Source: Desulfobacteraceae bacterium (GTDB lineage: Bacteria; Desulfobacterota; Desulfobacteria; Desulfobacterales; Desulfobacteraceae). From it: 10,491 nucleotides of DNA. Each line of letters opens with the position of its first letter. The stretch's first letter is position 1. The notes under the pieces were generated by a model that made no database searches, had not been told where the DNA came from, and saw nothing but the letters and a program-made list of their open reading frames with translations. The position numbers and the translations under genes were made by a program. The DNA is taken from the NCBI GenBank assembly GCA_003354055.1, contig PIVQ01000196.1, positions 1 to 10,491 of the forward strand. Reading direction: 5' to 3'. Shown here in pieces: positions 1-6,293 of this stretch.

Positions 1-197
1 TTGGTCTTGTAAGGCCTGGCATCGATGATCATTACATCTTCAGCCATGGGCACGGTGATTTTGGAAATGACAAAGTTGGCATCCACAATATCGTCGAACA
101 TCCAGGCTTCTTTGGCCTGGGAAGATGATACCATGAACAGGATAACCAGACCTGTAAGCAGGCTGGTAATGAATGTTTTTTTTGAGTTAAGTTTCAT
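1..197 (-). CDS. Exported rhodanese-like protein, N-terminal part only
   Basis: The frame starts at an ATG (197-195) preceded by AGGAG at 202-206 and runs off the left edge after 65 codons. Residues 1-28 form a signal peptide: a basic start (MKLNSKK), a hydrophobic stretch, and an SSSQA-K cleavage-like end, so the protein is probably periplasmic. The last visible residues contain VMIIDARPY, typical of the first strand of a rhodanese (sulfurtransferase) domain. The catalytic loop is outside the window, so a Cys cannot be confirmed. It is read from a near-consensus sigma-54 promoter about 100 nt upstream and diverges from the sigma-54 activator gene. A role in periplasmic sulfane-sulfur handling is inferred. 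A non-catalytic rhodanese fold is the alternative. Confidence 0.7.
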   Translation of the reverse strand, partial: MKLNSKKTFITSLLTGLVILFMVSSSQAKEAWMFDDIVDANFVISKITVPMAEDVMIIDARPYKT

Positions 198-283
198 TGT
201 GTCTCCTAAAAATAAAGGTTTATTTGTTTAGGGATAATGTGTCCGCACAGATCCCCGGTATTTTTAATATCTGCCAATATATG

Positions 284-299
284 AGCAAGGGTTGTGCCA
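284..299 (-). promoter_or_regulatory. Sigma-54 (-24/-12) promoter of the rhodanese-like gene
   Basis: Read on the minus strand, the sequence is TGGCAC-AACCC-TTGCT. It matches the sigma-54 consensus at every position, with the GG and GC elements correctly spaced (12 nt start to start). Transcription should begin near 273, giving a leader of about 76 nt before the ATG at 197. Such promoters need an enhancer-binding ATPase, and one is encoded immediately next door. Confidence 0.85.
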
Positions 300-370
300 A
301 TAGGGAGAAAAGGATGTCGCGGTTCTGCTATTTGACTGATATTAAAGGGTGAAATTCAACAATGGTCGTT

Positions 371-417
371 TTTTGTTGCCCATTGGATCTCCCATTGGAT
401 CTTCGATTTTGTTGCCC
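371..417. repeat. Nested short direct repeats upstream of the activator gene
   Basis: CCCATTGGATCT occurs twice in perfect tandem (379-390 and 391-402). The pair is flanked by two exact copies of TTTTGTTGCCC (371-381 and 407-417). The block lies between the sigma-54 promoter at 284-299 and the TTAACA boxes at 418-449. It may bind a second regulator or may be a slippage duplication. Confidence 0.75.
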
Positions 418-449
418 TTGTGTTAATTTTGTGTTAAGCGTTGTGTTAA
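418..449 (-). promoter_or_regulatory. Predicted enhancer (UAS): three TTAACACAA boxes
   Basis: TTGTGTTAA occurs three times on the plus strand (418-426, 429-437, 441-449), with start-to-start spacing of 11 and 12 bp, about one helical turn. Read toward the rhodanese-like gene, the boxes are TTAACACAA. The nearest lies 119 bp upstream of the -24 T at 299, a usual distance for sigma-54 activator sites. They also end just before the Shine-Dalgarno sequence of the activator gene, so binding could autoregulate it. The related boxes at 2415-2431 support a shared binder. That the binder is the protein encoded at 474 is inferred. Confidence 0.65.
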
Positions 450-473
450 CATGGTTAATAAGGAGGAGATAAA

Positions 474-1883
474 ATGGATATTGGTGACCAATGGCGGCCC
501 ATCATTGATTCTGTACAGGACGGCATCATCATTGTGGATGCGAATGGAAATTTTATCGCTGCCAACAACTCCGCCCAGCTCATGACCGGGTATTCGGAAG
601 CCCAGTTAAAGGGCCAGTCCTGCCGCATTCTAAATTGCACCGGGTGTGAGATACGGGGTAAAGGTCCGGGAAAACAATGGTGCGGTCTGTTTTCTGCCGG
701 AATGGTCAGGGATAAAAAATGTGTGATTACCTCAGCCTCCAACCGTACCATTCCCATTGTAAAATCCGCGACTGTGCTGTTGGGAAAAGACGGTGAGATC
801 ATCGGAGCCGTTGAAACTCTTAAAGATATTTCGGAAAACATTAACTATAAAAACGAACTGACCTCAATCCGGCGGATGTATCATATTGACGACGGATTCC
901 ACGGGATCGTCGGCCGGACACCGGTGATGATGAATCTCTTTGAGCACATTGAAAGCGTGGCATCTATGGATACGCCTGTGATGATTTTGGGAGAGAGCGG
1001 CACCGGAAAAGAGATGGTGGCCAAGGCCCTTCATGAGACCGGGAATCGGGCAGACAAACCCTTCATAAAGGTCAATTGTGCGGCCCTAAGTGAAAGCATC
1101 CTGGAAAGCGAGTTGTTCGGTCATGTCAAAGGCGCCTACACAGGGGCGGACACGAACCGGGTCGGGCGGTTTGAGGCTGCCCACAGTGGAACCATCTTTT
1201 TGGATGAAATCGGAGATATTCCCCTGTCAGTTCAAGTGAAGCTGCTACGGGTGTTGGAAGAGCGGATGATCCAGCGGGTGGGGGAAAACAAGTCAATCCC
1301 AATTGATGTCCGGATTATCACAGCCACCAATAAGGATCTTGACGCTATGATCGCGGATGGGAAGTTCAGAGAGGATCTTTTTTTTCGAATCAATGTCTTT
1401 CCCATGATCTGTCCGCCTTTACGGCATCGCAAGGATGATATCACCTTGATTATTCAGCATTTTATCACTATTCATGCGCAAAAAACCGGTAAGAATATTT
1501 TGGGGTTCACCCCCGAAGCCATGCGCTTCATGGTTGCCTATCCCTGGCCGGGCAATATCCGTGAGTTGAGAAACACGGTGGAATATGCCTTTGTTTTGGC
1601 CAAGGGCAAAGGCATACGGCCGGAGCATCTGCCCGAGAAAATCCATGGGGCTGCCTTATATACACCGGTATCCGAGGACGGGTTACCGGTGCCGCCGGCG
1701 TCTGAGTCGTCCCCTGCCGGACCGACCACGGTGACGGTCAGTAAAAATCAACGTCAGGAGCTGATCAGTGCCTTGCACAAGGCTCAGGGAAACCAGACCC
1801 GGGCCGCTGACATCCTGGGGGTATCCAGAATCACCGTGTGGAAACGGATGAAGAAGTACAATGTAAAGGTCAAAAGCGTTTAA
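474..1883 (+). CDS. Sigma-54-dependent transcriptional activator with Cys-rich PAS domain
   Basis: This 469-residue protein starts at an ATG preceded by AGGAGGAG. An N-terminal PAS domain (about 6-120) carries an unusual cysteine set (C50, C55, C58, C70, C83) that could bind a metal or Fe-S cluster or form disulfides. The central AAA+ domain (about 143-375) has Walker A GESGTGKE (173-180), the sigma-54-contact loop GAYTGA (220-225, Tyr for the usual Phe), Walker B IFLDEIGD (241-248), an arginine-finger region FREDLFFR and WPGNIREL (358-365). A Fis-type helix-turn-helix lies at about 425-462. There is no receiver domain, so activity is probably controlled through the PAS domain. The gene lies between two sigma-54 promoters with matching upstream boxes, which makes it the prime candidate to activate both. 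The stop codon overlaps the converging DsrE-like gene by four bases. Confidence 0.95.
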   Translation: MDIGDQWRPIIDSVQDGIIIVDANGNFIAANNSAQLMTGYSEAQLKGQSCRILNCTGCEIRGKGPGKQWCGLFSAGMVRDKKCVITSASNRTIPIVKSATVLLGKDGEIIGAVETLKDISENINYKNELTSIRRMYHIDDGFHGIVGRTPVMMNLFEHIESVASMDTPVMILGESGTGKEMVAKALHETGNRADKPFIKVNCAALSESILESELFGHVKGAYTGADTNRVGRFEAAHSGTIFLDEIGDIPLSVQVKLLRVLEERMIQRVGENKSIPIDVRIITATNKDLDAMIADGKFREDLFFRINVFPMICPPLRHRKDDITLIIQHFITIHAQKTGKNILGFTPEAMRFMVAYPWPGNIRELRNTVEYAFVLAKGKGIRPEHLPEKIHGAALYTPVSEDGLPVPPASESSPAGPTTVTVSKNQRQELISALHKAQGNQTRAADILGVSRITVWKRMKKYNVKVKSV

Positions 1884-2239
1884 AGGCTTATACAGGCGGC
1901 ATCACAGGCAATATCAATGAGTTCCGCTGCCGTGGCCATCCTGCATGATTCTGCCAGATTTTCCTCTTCAATAAACCTGGATTTTGCACAGGGAGTGCAG
2001 ACAAGAATCGGCACATCATGGGCCTGGAGATGGGCCAGGGAATCATCGGCGGAATCTCCGGTGGCTGCCTTAAGGTTTTCCGCTGCACCCTGGCGGGCCA
2101 GGTAAACGCCGTCATCCAAAAGAAAAACGGTCACATTCTTGCCTTTTTTCTGGGCGACCGCTGCCAGAAAAAGTCCCCGGGTTGCCCGGTTGGGATTGTC
2201 GGTTCCGCAGGAGATGGTGATGAGTACATTGTCAGTCAT
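1880..2239 (-). CDS. DsrE-family small sulfur-relay-like protein
   Basis: This 119-residue soluble protein starts at the ATG at 2239, chosen over an upstream in-frame ATG at 2305 because AAGGAG sits correctly in front of it. The fold signature is DsrE/DsrF-like: an opening strand VLITISCGTDNPNRATRG, a second strand VTVFLLDDGVYLA, then PILVCTPCAKSR. DsrE-family proteins take part in cytoplasmic sulfur transfer or have unknown roles. Cysteines are C11, C81, C84 (a CxxC), C99, C112 and C116. There is no dsrF or dsrH partner next to it, so this is not the canonical DsrEFH complex. It converges on the activator gene, with the two stop codons overlapping at 1880-1883 and no terminator between them. 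A sulfur-carrier role is inferred. Confidence 0.8.
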   Translation of the reverse strand: MTDNVLITISCGTDNPNRATRGLFLAAVAQKKGKNVTVFLLDDGVYLARQGAAENLKAATGDSADDSLAHLQAHDVPILVCTPCAKSRFIEEENLAESCRMATAAELIDIACDAACISL

Positions 2240-2330
2240 GGTTGCTCCTTGATTTTCGGTTGGCTGTGTAAAACAGCAGTTAGAGAGAATGCTTCTTCTA
2301 TTCATAGGACATGTTTAAACGATTTGTAAA

Positions 2331-2343
2331 GCCACACTGTGGC
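2331..2343. promoter_or_regulatory. Perfect 13-bp palindrome upstream of the DsrE-like gene
   Basis: GCCACA-C-TGTGGC is a perfect inverted repeat about 92 bp upstream of the DsrE-like start codon. It may be an operator for that gene. No sigma-54 promoter was found for the DsrE-like gene on the minus strand, and no factor can be named. Confidence 0.3.
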
Positions 2344-2414
2344 AGTCTCTTTTTTCTGTGCCGGTTTTATGATACCGTGGGCCTTTGTCGAAACCTCCGG
2401 TGGGAAAGCTTAGG

Positions 2415-2431
2415 TTAACAATTACTTAACA
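2415..2431 (+). promoter_or_regulatory. Predicted enhancer (UAS): two TTAACA boxes
   Basis: TTAACA occurs at 2415-2420 and 2426-2431, 11 bp apart. The near edge lies 121 bp upstream of the -24 T at 2552, in the same orientation relative to the promoter as the boxes at 418-449. The flanks also agree: here GTTAACA-N4-CTTAACA, and on the minus strand at 432-450 GTTAACA-N5-CTTAACA. This supports one activator serving both promoters. Confidence 0.6.
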
Positions 2432-2551
2432 GTCTTCCCGGCTGGAAAACTTTAGAGGTGTAAACCCCGAAATTAAAAATAAGATTTAACCACTGAATTG
2501 CCAAAGGATTTGACCTGTGACGCTTCCATTGGCGTTAGACAATTTAGATTC

Positions 2552-2567
2552 TGGCATTATCTTTGCT
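2552..2567 (+). promoter_or_regulatory. Sigma-54 (-24/-12) promoter of the thioredoxin/Fe-S/cytochrome operon
   Basis: The sequence is TGGCAT-TATCT-TTGCT, with the GG and GC dinucleotides at the required spacing. It differs from consensus only at the last base of the -24 block. Transcription should start near 2578, about 79 nt before the ATG at 2657. This geometry nearly matches that of the rhodanese-like gene (105 against 102 nt from the -24 T to the ATG). Confidence 0.85.
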
Positions 2568-2656
2568 ATATCTGCATGACGGAGAGAATGCGCGGCCCTT
2601 TTTTATATTAAAAGGATACTGCAGGCATTTCTCCACAAGTGAATAAAGGACTTGGA

Positions 2657-3223
2657 ATGAAAAAAGAGAACGTACTGGTTTTAGCGCTTATAATAATTGC
2701 CTTGGGCGGTAGCTATGTGTTTAATGCCATGAATAACGGCAGGCCGTCCGGAAGCTCTGTGCAAATACCCTCTGCCTCAGCAGAGGTCCGGCAGAAGAAC
2801 CCGGTAGCATCCTTAGGCGAAGTGGAAACTCCCGGGATATCCTCAGGTATTGAATGGAAAGACTATACCCCGGGTATGGCCCTGGCCAGAAAGGAAAATA
2901 AGAGTATCTTTCTCTACTTTCATGCACCTTGGTGTTCCTATTGCACGAAGCTGAAAAAAACCACATTCAAGGACGAACAGGTGCTTGCCTATTTAGAGGA
3001 GAATTTTATCAGCATCCAGGTGAACACGGATGAGAATAAGCCCCTTGCAGACAAGTGGCGGGTCAAGGGCCTACCCACCTTGTGGTTCCTTGAATCAACC
3101 GGGGATAAAATTAACAGTATGCCCGGGTATATTGAGGCCGGCCGACTGCTTCAGATCCTTAAATATATTCACACCCAAAGCTATACCACCATGGAGTTCC
3201 ACGAATTTGTAAAACAAGGATAA
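2657..3223 (+). CDS. Membrane-anchored thioredoxin-like protein, periplasmic CxxC
   Basis: I chose the ATG at 2657 (188 residues) because AAAGGA lies six bases before it; an in-frame GTG at 2639 has no comparable site. Residues 5-23 form an uncleaved signal anchor or signal peptide, followed by a low-complexity linker to about residue 62. The thioredoxin-fold domain (about 66-172) has FHAPWCSYCTKLK with active-site C93-S-Y-C96 and the cis-proline motif GLPT at 138-141. It resembles the thioredoxin_7/DUF255-like group, which reduces disulfides or persulfides rather than acting as a general thioredoxin. It is the first gene of the sigma-54 operon, 30 nt ahead of the Fe-S protein gene. Substrates are unknown; a partnership with the exported rhodanese-like protein or the Fe-S protein is inferred. 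Confidence 0.85.
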   Translation: MKKENVLVLALIIIALGGSYVFNAMNNGRPSGSSVQIPSASAEVRQKNPVASLGEVETPGISSGIEWKDYTPGMALARKENKSIFLYFHAPWCSYCTKLKKTTFKDEQVLAYLEENFISIQVNTDENKPLADKWRVKGLPTLWFLESTGDKINSMPGYIEAGRLLQILKYIHTQSYTTMEFHEFVKQG

Positions 3224-3253
3224 TCCGGTTCCTGGTTTCCCAAAGGGATCCGG

Positions 3254-4231
3254 ATGAAAGGCAGAAAAAATATGACCCGAAAATTGTCAAGACGCGCCTT
3301 TTTAAAAGGATCCCTCACTGCAGCAGGCAGTGTTGCTGCAAGTGCCCCATTGGCCTTGGCCACCAATGCAGTTACCAAGGAGTCAACAGAACCTCTTGTG
3401 ACCGTCATTGATATTGGCAAGTGTATTGGGTGTCAAGAGTGCGTCTATGCATGCCGAGAGTCCAATGCAGAAAAATTCCCCCGGCCCCGGAAGCCTTTTC
3501 CCAAGATGGTTCCCGATCGGGTTCCGGTTCAGGACTGGTCTGAAAAACAAGATGTTACAGATCGGCTCACCCCCTATAACTGGTTGTATATCCAGAAGGC
3601 CACTGCCGTCATTGACGGTGAGGAAACAGAAGTGACCATTCCGAGAAGATGTATGCATTGCGACAATCCTCCCTGTGTAAAACTCTGCCCCTGGGGGGCT
3701 GCCAAACAGGAGGCCAATGGATTATCTCGGATTGATTCCGATATCTGTCTGGGCGGATCCAAATGTAAAAAGGTTTGCCCCTGGGATGTTCCCCAGCGCC
3801 AGACCGGTGTGGGCCTTTACCTGGACATACTGCCCAGCCTGGCCGGAAACGGGGTGATGTACAAATGCGACCGGTGTTTTCAAAGAATCGAAAAAGGGCA
3901 ATCCCCTGCCTGTATTGAGGCCTGTCCTGAAGATGCCCAGATCATGGGGCCTAGGTCCGAGATGGTAAAACAGGCCAGGGCAATGGCCAAGGAGACAAAC
4001 GGTTATCTTTACGGGCTGGATGAAAATGGAGGCACCAATACCATCTATGTATCGCAGGTTCCCTTTGACCAATTGTCCATGAAGACAGGTAAAGGTCAGC
4101 CCCACATGGATCCGGTTAAAGACCGGATGGCCCAGGGAAGCAACCTGGCCCGTGCCATGGTCATTGCGCCCCTGGCAGGAGCCGCCGCGGCATTTGGTAA
4201 ATTTTACAAAGGGGTAAAGGAGGATAGCTGA
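3254..4231 (+). CDS. Tat-exported Fe-S electron-transfer protein, DmsB/HybA-like
   Basis: This 325-residue protein has a start supported by AAAGGGA five bases upstream; ATG 3272 is a weaker alternative. A twin-arginine signal SRRAFLK (12-18) plus a hydrophobic stretch to about 37 implies folded export. Four Cys groups follow the DmsB/NarH/HybA pattern: C57-60-63-67, C133-136-141-145, C165-171-175 and C205-208-220-224. Group III has Gly168 where the second Cys is expected, so one cluster may be [3Fe-4S], as in NarH where Trp takes that place. A short hydrophobic C-terminus (about 300-316) may touch or cross the membrane. The gene overlaps the next by one base (TGATG). Such subunits normally pass electrons between a molybdopterin enzyme or hydrogenase and a membrane cytochrome, but no catalytic subunit is present here. 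Confidence 0.92.
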   Translation: MKGRKNMTRKLSRRAFLKGSLTAAGSVAASAPLALATNAVTKESTEPLVTVIDIGKCIGCQECVYACRESNAEKFPRPRKPFPKMVPDRVPVQDWSEKQDVTDRLTPYNWLYIQKATAVIDGEETEVTIPRRCMHCDNPPCVKLCPWGAAKQEANGLSRIDSDICLGGSKCKKVCPWDVPQRQTGVGLYLDILPSLAGNGVMYKCDRCFQRIEKGQSPACIEACPEDAQIMGPRSEMVKQARAMAKETNGYLYGLDENGGTNTIYVSQVPFDQLSMKTGKGQPHMDPVKDRMAQGSNLARAMVIAPLAGAAAAFGKFYKGVKEDS

Positions 4232-4671
4232 TGAAGACTAAAATCAAAGGGAAACTTTACGGAATCACCCTCTTTCTCATTACCCTGTCAGGGTTTGCCC
4301 AGATGCCTATTTTCAAACGGTATTATATTGCCGATATTCCGGGGTTGGGCTGGCTGGCCGAGTTCTATGTTACGCATAGTATCCACTATATGATGGCATC
4401 TGTGCTTCTGGCCCTGGGCGGATATGCGGTGGTTGACTTTTTTTTCAACAACAGGGGACTTTCTGCACTGACGGTGTCGGGCAAGGTCAAAGCCTTGCTT
4501 TTGACGGGGCTAATTGTTTCCGGGGGATTGATGGTGGTGAGAAATTTGCCGGGGATTTATTTTTCCCATGTGTCCATTTATCTGATGAATCTTCTTCACT
4601 TAGGGTTTTGTATGGCTCTGATAGCAGTTTCCGGTTTTACCCTGGTGGCCCGGAAATCCTGGATTAGATAG
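4231..4671 (+). CDS. Four-helix membrane protein, putative cytochrome b subunit
   Basis: This 146-residue protein is translationally coupled to the Fe-S protein (stop/start overlap TGATG, with AAAGGAGG just upstream). Four hydrophobic segments are visible at about 8-26, 50-70, 87-103 and 115-139. Histidines H49, H52, H113 and H123 lie in or near the second and fourth helices and could ligate b-type heme, as in the gamma subunits of formate dehydrogenase or hydrogenase. Pairing with the Tat-exported polyferredoxin suggests electron exchange between that protein and the quinone pool. The family is not recognised with certainty, and heme binding is inferred from the histidines alone. It is the last gene of the operon, followed by a terminator. 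Confidence 0.75.
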   Translation: MKTKIKGKLYGITLFLITLSGFAQMPIFKRYYIADIPGLGWLAEFYVTHSIHYMMASVLLALGGYAVVDFFFNNRGLSALTVSGKVKALLLTGLIVSGGLMVVRNLPGIYFSHVSIYLMNLLHLGFCMALIAVSGFTLVARKSWIR

Positions 4672-4705
4672 AGATAGACTGCAACCTCCGTTAAGCTAAA
4701 TCAGC

Positions 4706-4752
4706 AAAGGACCGGCTTTTTCGATAGTTTATCTGAGGAAGCCGGTCTTTTT
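4706..4752 (+). terminator. Rho-independent terminator of the sigma-54 operon
   Basis: The arms GACCGGCTT (4710-4718) and AAGCCGGTC (4739-4747) form a stem that outer A-T pairs can extend, followed by TTTTT (4748-4752). The right arm lies inside the last codons of the converging response-regulator gene. On the minus strand the following T-run is weak, so it works mainly for the plus-strand operon. Confidence 0.8.
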
Positions 4753-5121
4753 AAGTTTGTCCATGATCACTTCCTTGTTAAAAGGTTTGATCACATACCC
4801 GTCGCATTTGCCCACGCAGGCTTTAACTGTTTCAATATCCGAATGGGAGGTTACCATGAGGATGGTGGCCCGTTCTTCATCATCCAGCCCCCTTTCTTCC
4901 TCAAGTTTACGGATTTGGGTCAGGACCTCAGTGCCGCTGATATCGGGCATGGAGATATCCAGAGTGATTAAATCATAAAGCTTCCACTCTTCTAAGGCGG
5001 TTCTTACGGCACTTATGGCAGCGCTTCCGTTTTGAACCCCTTCACAGATGCCCAGGTCACTGACACTTTTCATCATTTTTTTTCGGCTGACAACTTCGTC
5101 ATCCACAACAAGGATACGCAT
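4729..5121 (-). CDS. Single-domain CheY-like response regulator
   Basis: This 130-residue protein starts at the ATG at 5121, giving the canonical opening MRILVVDDE, with AAGGAA nine bases upstream. An in-frame ATG at 5166 would add 15 residues with no receiver homology. It consists only of a receiver domain: the acidic pair D7/D8, phospho-acceptor D55 in LITLDISMPD, T91 in the MVTSH motif, and K112 in VIKPF. There is no output domain, so it probably acts by protein-protein contact in a phosphorelay or chemotaxis-type pathway. No partner kinase is encoded nearby. Its last codons form part of the terminator hairpin of the converging operon. Confidence 0.9.
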   Translation of the reverse strand: MRILVVDDEVVSRKKMMKSVSDLGICEGVQNGSAAISAVRTALEEWKLYDLITLDISMPDISGTEVLTQIRKLEEERGLDDEERATILMVTSHSDIETVKACVGKCDGYVIKPFNKEVIMDKLKKTGFLR

Positions 5122-5364
5122 GTGATGATATTCCTTCGAGTATAGCTTTGCTAATGAAATTTTCAATTTGGTTGTTTGAAAGTATAGCCAGTTTTTTGTA
5201 CTTTGGGAATAATTTTTCTTTTTTTTTAGTTAAAATATTAGGGTACATCCATAGCACACAGATGAGAATATCAGTTATAGCAACGGTCTCTTAGCTTTTT
5301 ATTTTATTTCATAAAGGGTATATTTTATTTTTTAAATGTGAAAACAATTATTAGAGGTAGCCTT

Positions 5365-5397
5365 ATGTCAGTCCATGCAGGGGGTAAACTTAGGTGA
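5365..5397 (+). CDS. Possible 10-codon leader peptide before the SAM hydrolase gene
   Basis: An ATG with a good Shine-Dalgarno sequence (AGAGG at 5353-5357) opens a short frame, MSVHAGGKLR, ending in TGA. That stop overlaps the GTG start of the SAM hydrolase gene as GTGA. The arrangement would suit translational coupling, but such a short frame may arise by chance. Confidence 0.3.
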   Translation: MSVHAGGKLR

Positions 5398-6203
5398 GCA
5401 AATATAATTTACCAATTGTTTTGATCACGGATTTCGGGCACACGGACCCCTTTGTGGGAATTATGAAAGGGGTGATCCACGGGATTGCCCCCCATGCCGG
5501 AATCATTGACCTGTCCCACGGGATTCGGCCCCAGGATGTCTTTCACGGGGCCTTTGTATTGTACCGGTCCTACGCCTATTTTCCCAAGGGCAGTATTTTC
5601 TGTGCCGTGGTGGACCCGGGGGTGGGAACGGACCGGCGACCGGTGGCTGTTAAAACCCGTGACTATGTTTTTGTAGGGCCGGATAACGGACTTATCTGGG
5701 CGGCAGCCAATGCAAACGGCATTGAAGCCGCTGTCTGCCTGGAAAATCCGGAATATTTCTTAGATGAGATATCTCACACCTTTCATGGAAGGGACATCTT
5801 TGCCCCGGTAGCGGCTCATCTTTCCCTTAAAACGTCTTTGGCTGAGATGGGCCGGACTATTCTTGATTTGACCGAATTTAAGTTTCCCGAGCCTGAGCCC
5901 CGGGGGGAAACACTGATAGTCACTGTATTGGATCAGGATATTTACGGCAACCTGACACTCAACATTTGCCTACGGGATTTTTTGAGTTTTACCGGGCAGG
6001 GGTTTTCCCTTGAATTGAACGATGTAAGGATTACCCGGTTCCATACGACTTACGGACAGGCTGAGGAAAATGTTCCTTTTGTTGTCGCAGGATCTCACGG
6101 TCTCATGGAGATCGCTGTGAAGAACAACAGTGCCGCAGAAAAAACCTGTGCCTCTGTTCTGGACCGGTTTACACTTATACCGGGAAGATCAGAACTTACT
6201 TGA
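5394..6203 (+). CDS. S-adenosylmethionine hydrolase (adenosine-forming), DUF62 family
   Basis: This 269-residue cytoplasmic enzyme begins at a GTG preceded by GGGGG. Members of this family (SAM hydroxide adenosyltransferases, related to fluorinases and chlorinases) split SAM to adenosine and methionine using water. The N-terminal domain shows LITDFG (11-15) and VVDPGVGTDRR. The family Asp-Arg-His set is present as D74, R81 and H131 (in FHGRDIF), followed by a smaller C-terminal barrel (about 172-269). The 21-23-residue insertion loop typical of halogenating relatives is not evident, which favours the hydrolase. It lies 90 nt upstream of a nucleoside phosphorylase gene and is probably co-transcribed with it, so the adenosine could be salvaged directly. 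Confidence 0.9.
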   Translation: MSKYNLPIVLITDFGHTDPFVGIMKGVIHGIAPHAGIIDLSHGIRPQDVFHGAFVLYRSYAYFPKGSIFCAVVDPGVGTDRRPVAVKTRDYVFVGPDNGLIWAAANANGIEAAVCLENPEYFLDEISHTFHGRDIFAPVAAHLSLKTSLAEMGRTILDLTEFKFPEPEPRGETLIVTVLDQDIYGNLTLNICLRDFLSFTGQGFSLELNDVRITRFHTTYGQAEENVPFVVAGSHGLMEIAVKNNSAAEKTCASVLDRFTLIPGRSELT

Positions 6204-6217
6204 TTACCTGTTCTGAT
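6188..6217 (+). other. Intercistronic hairpin at the SAM hydrolase stop codon
   Basis: ATCAGAAC (6188-6195) and GTTCTGAT (6210-6217) form an 8-bp perfect stem with the TGA stop in the loop. There is no T-run after it, so it is more likely an mRNA stability or attenuation element than a full terminator. Confidence 0.4.
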
Positions 6218-6293
6218 TATGGTAGCGCAATGGAGCGAATGATTTAAATATCAACTGACACCAGAGCACTTATTCTTTTTAAAGGAGAACACA

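Larger units (their letters stand above)
2240..2656. other. 417-bp divergent intergenic region
   Basis: This stretch separates the DsrE-like gene from the thioredoxin-like operon. It holds the palindrome at 2331-2343, the TTAACA boxes at 2415-2431, an AT-rich, possibly bendable tract around 2470-2490, and the sigma-54 promoter at 2552-2567. I saw no convincing IHF consensus, no small gene and no clear sigma-70 promoter for the DsrE-like gene. Confidence 0.7.

Noticed and set aside
361..379. Possible plus-strand sigma-54 promoter (TGG...TTGC) for the activator gene
   Set aside because: The GG and GC elements are 14 nt apart instead of 12, so sigma-54 spacing fails.
455..841. Minus-strand open frame opposite the PAS region of the activator gene
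   Set aside because: It lies entirely over a well-supported coding region and shows no domain. It is an antisense shadow, as are the frames at 1232-1444, 1419-1646 and 6279-6752.
2240..2305. N-terminal extension of the DsrE-like protein from an ATG at 2305
   Set aside because: The added residues have no family similarity, and AAGGAG sits directly before the ATG at 2239.
2528..2537. ATTGGCGTTA shared with 10290-10299
   Set aside because: A single 10-bp match in two unrelated intergenic regions, with no similar surroundings, is likely chance.
5122..5393. SAM-sensing riboswitch or promoter before the SAM hydrolase gene
   Set aside because: The region is AT-rich with T-runs. I could not find a SAM riboswitch core, a paired -35/-10 at accepted spacing or a sigma-54 site.
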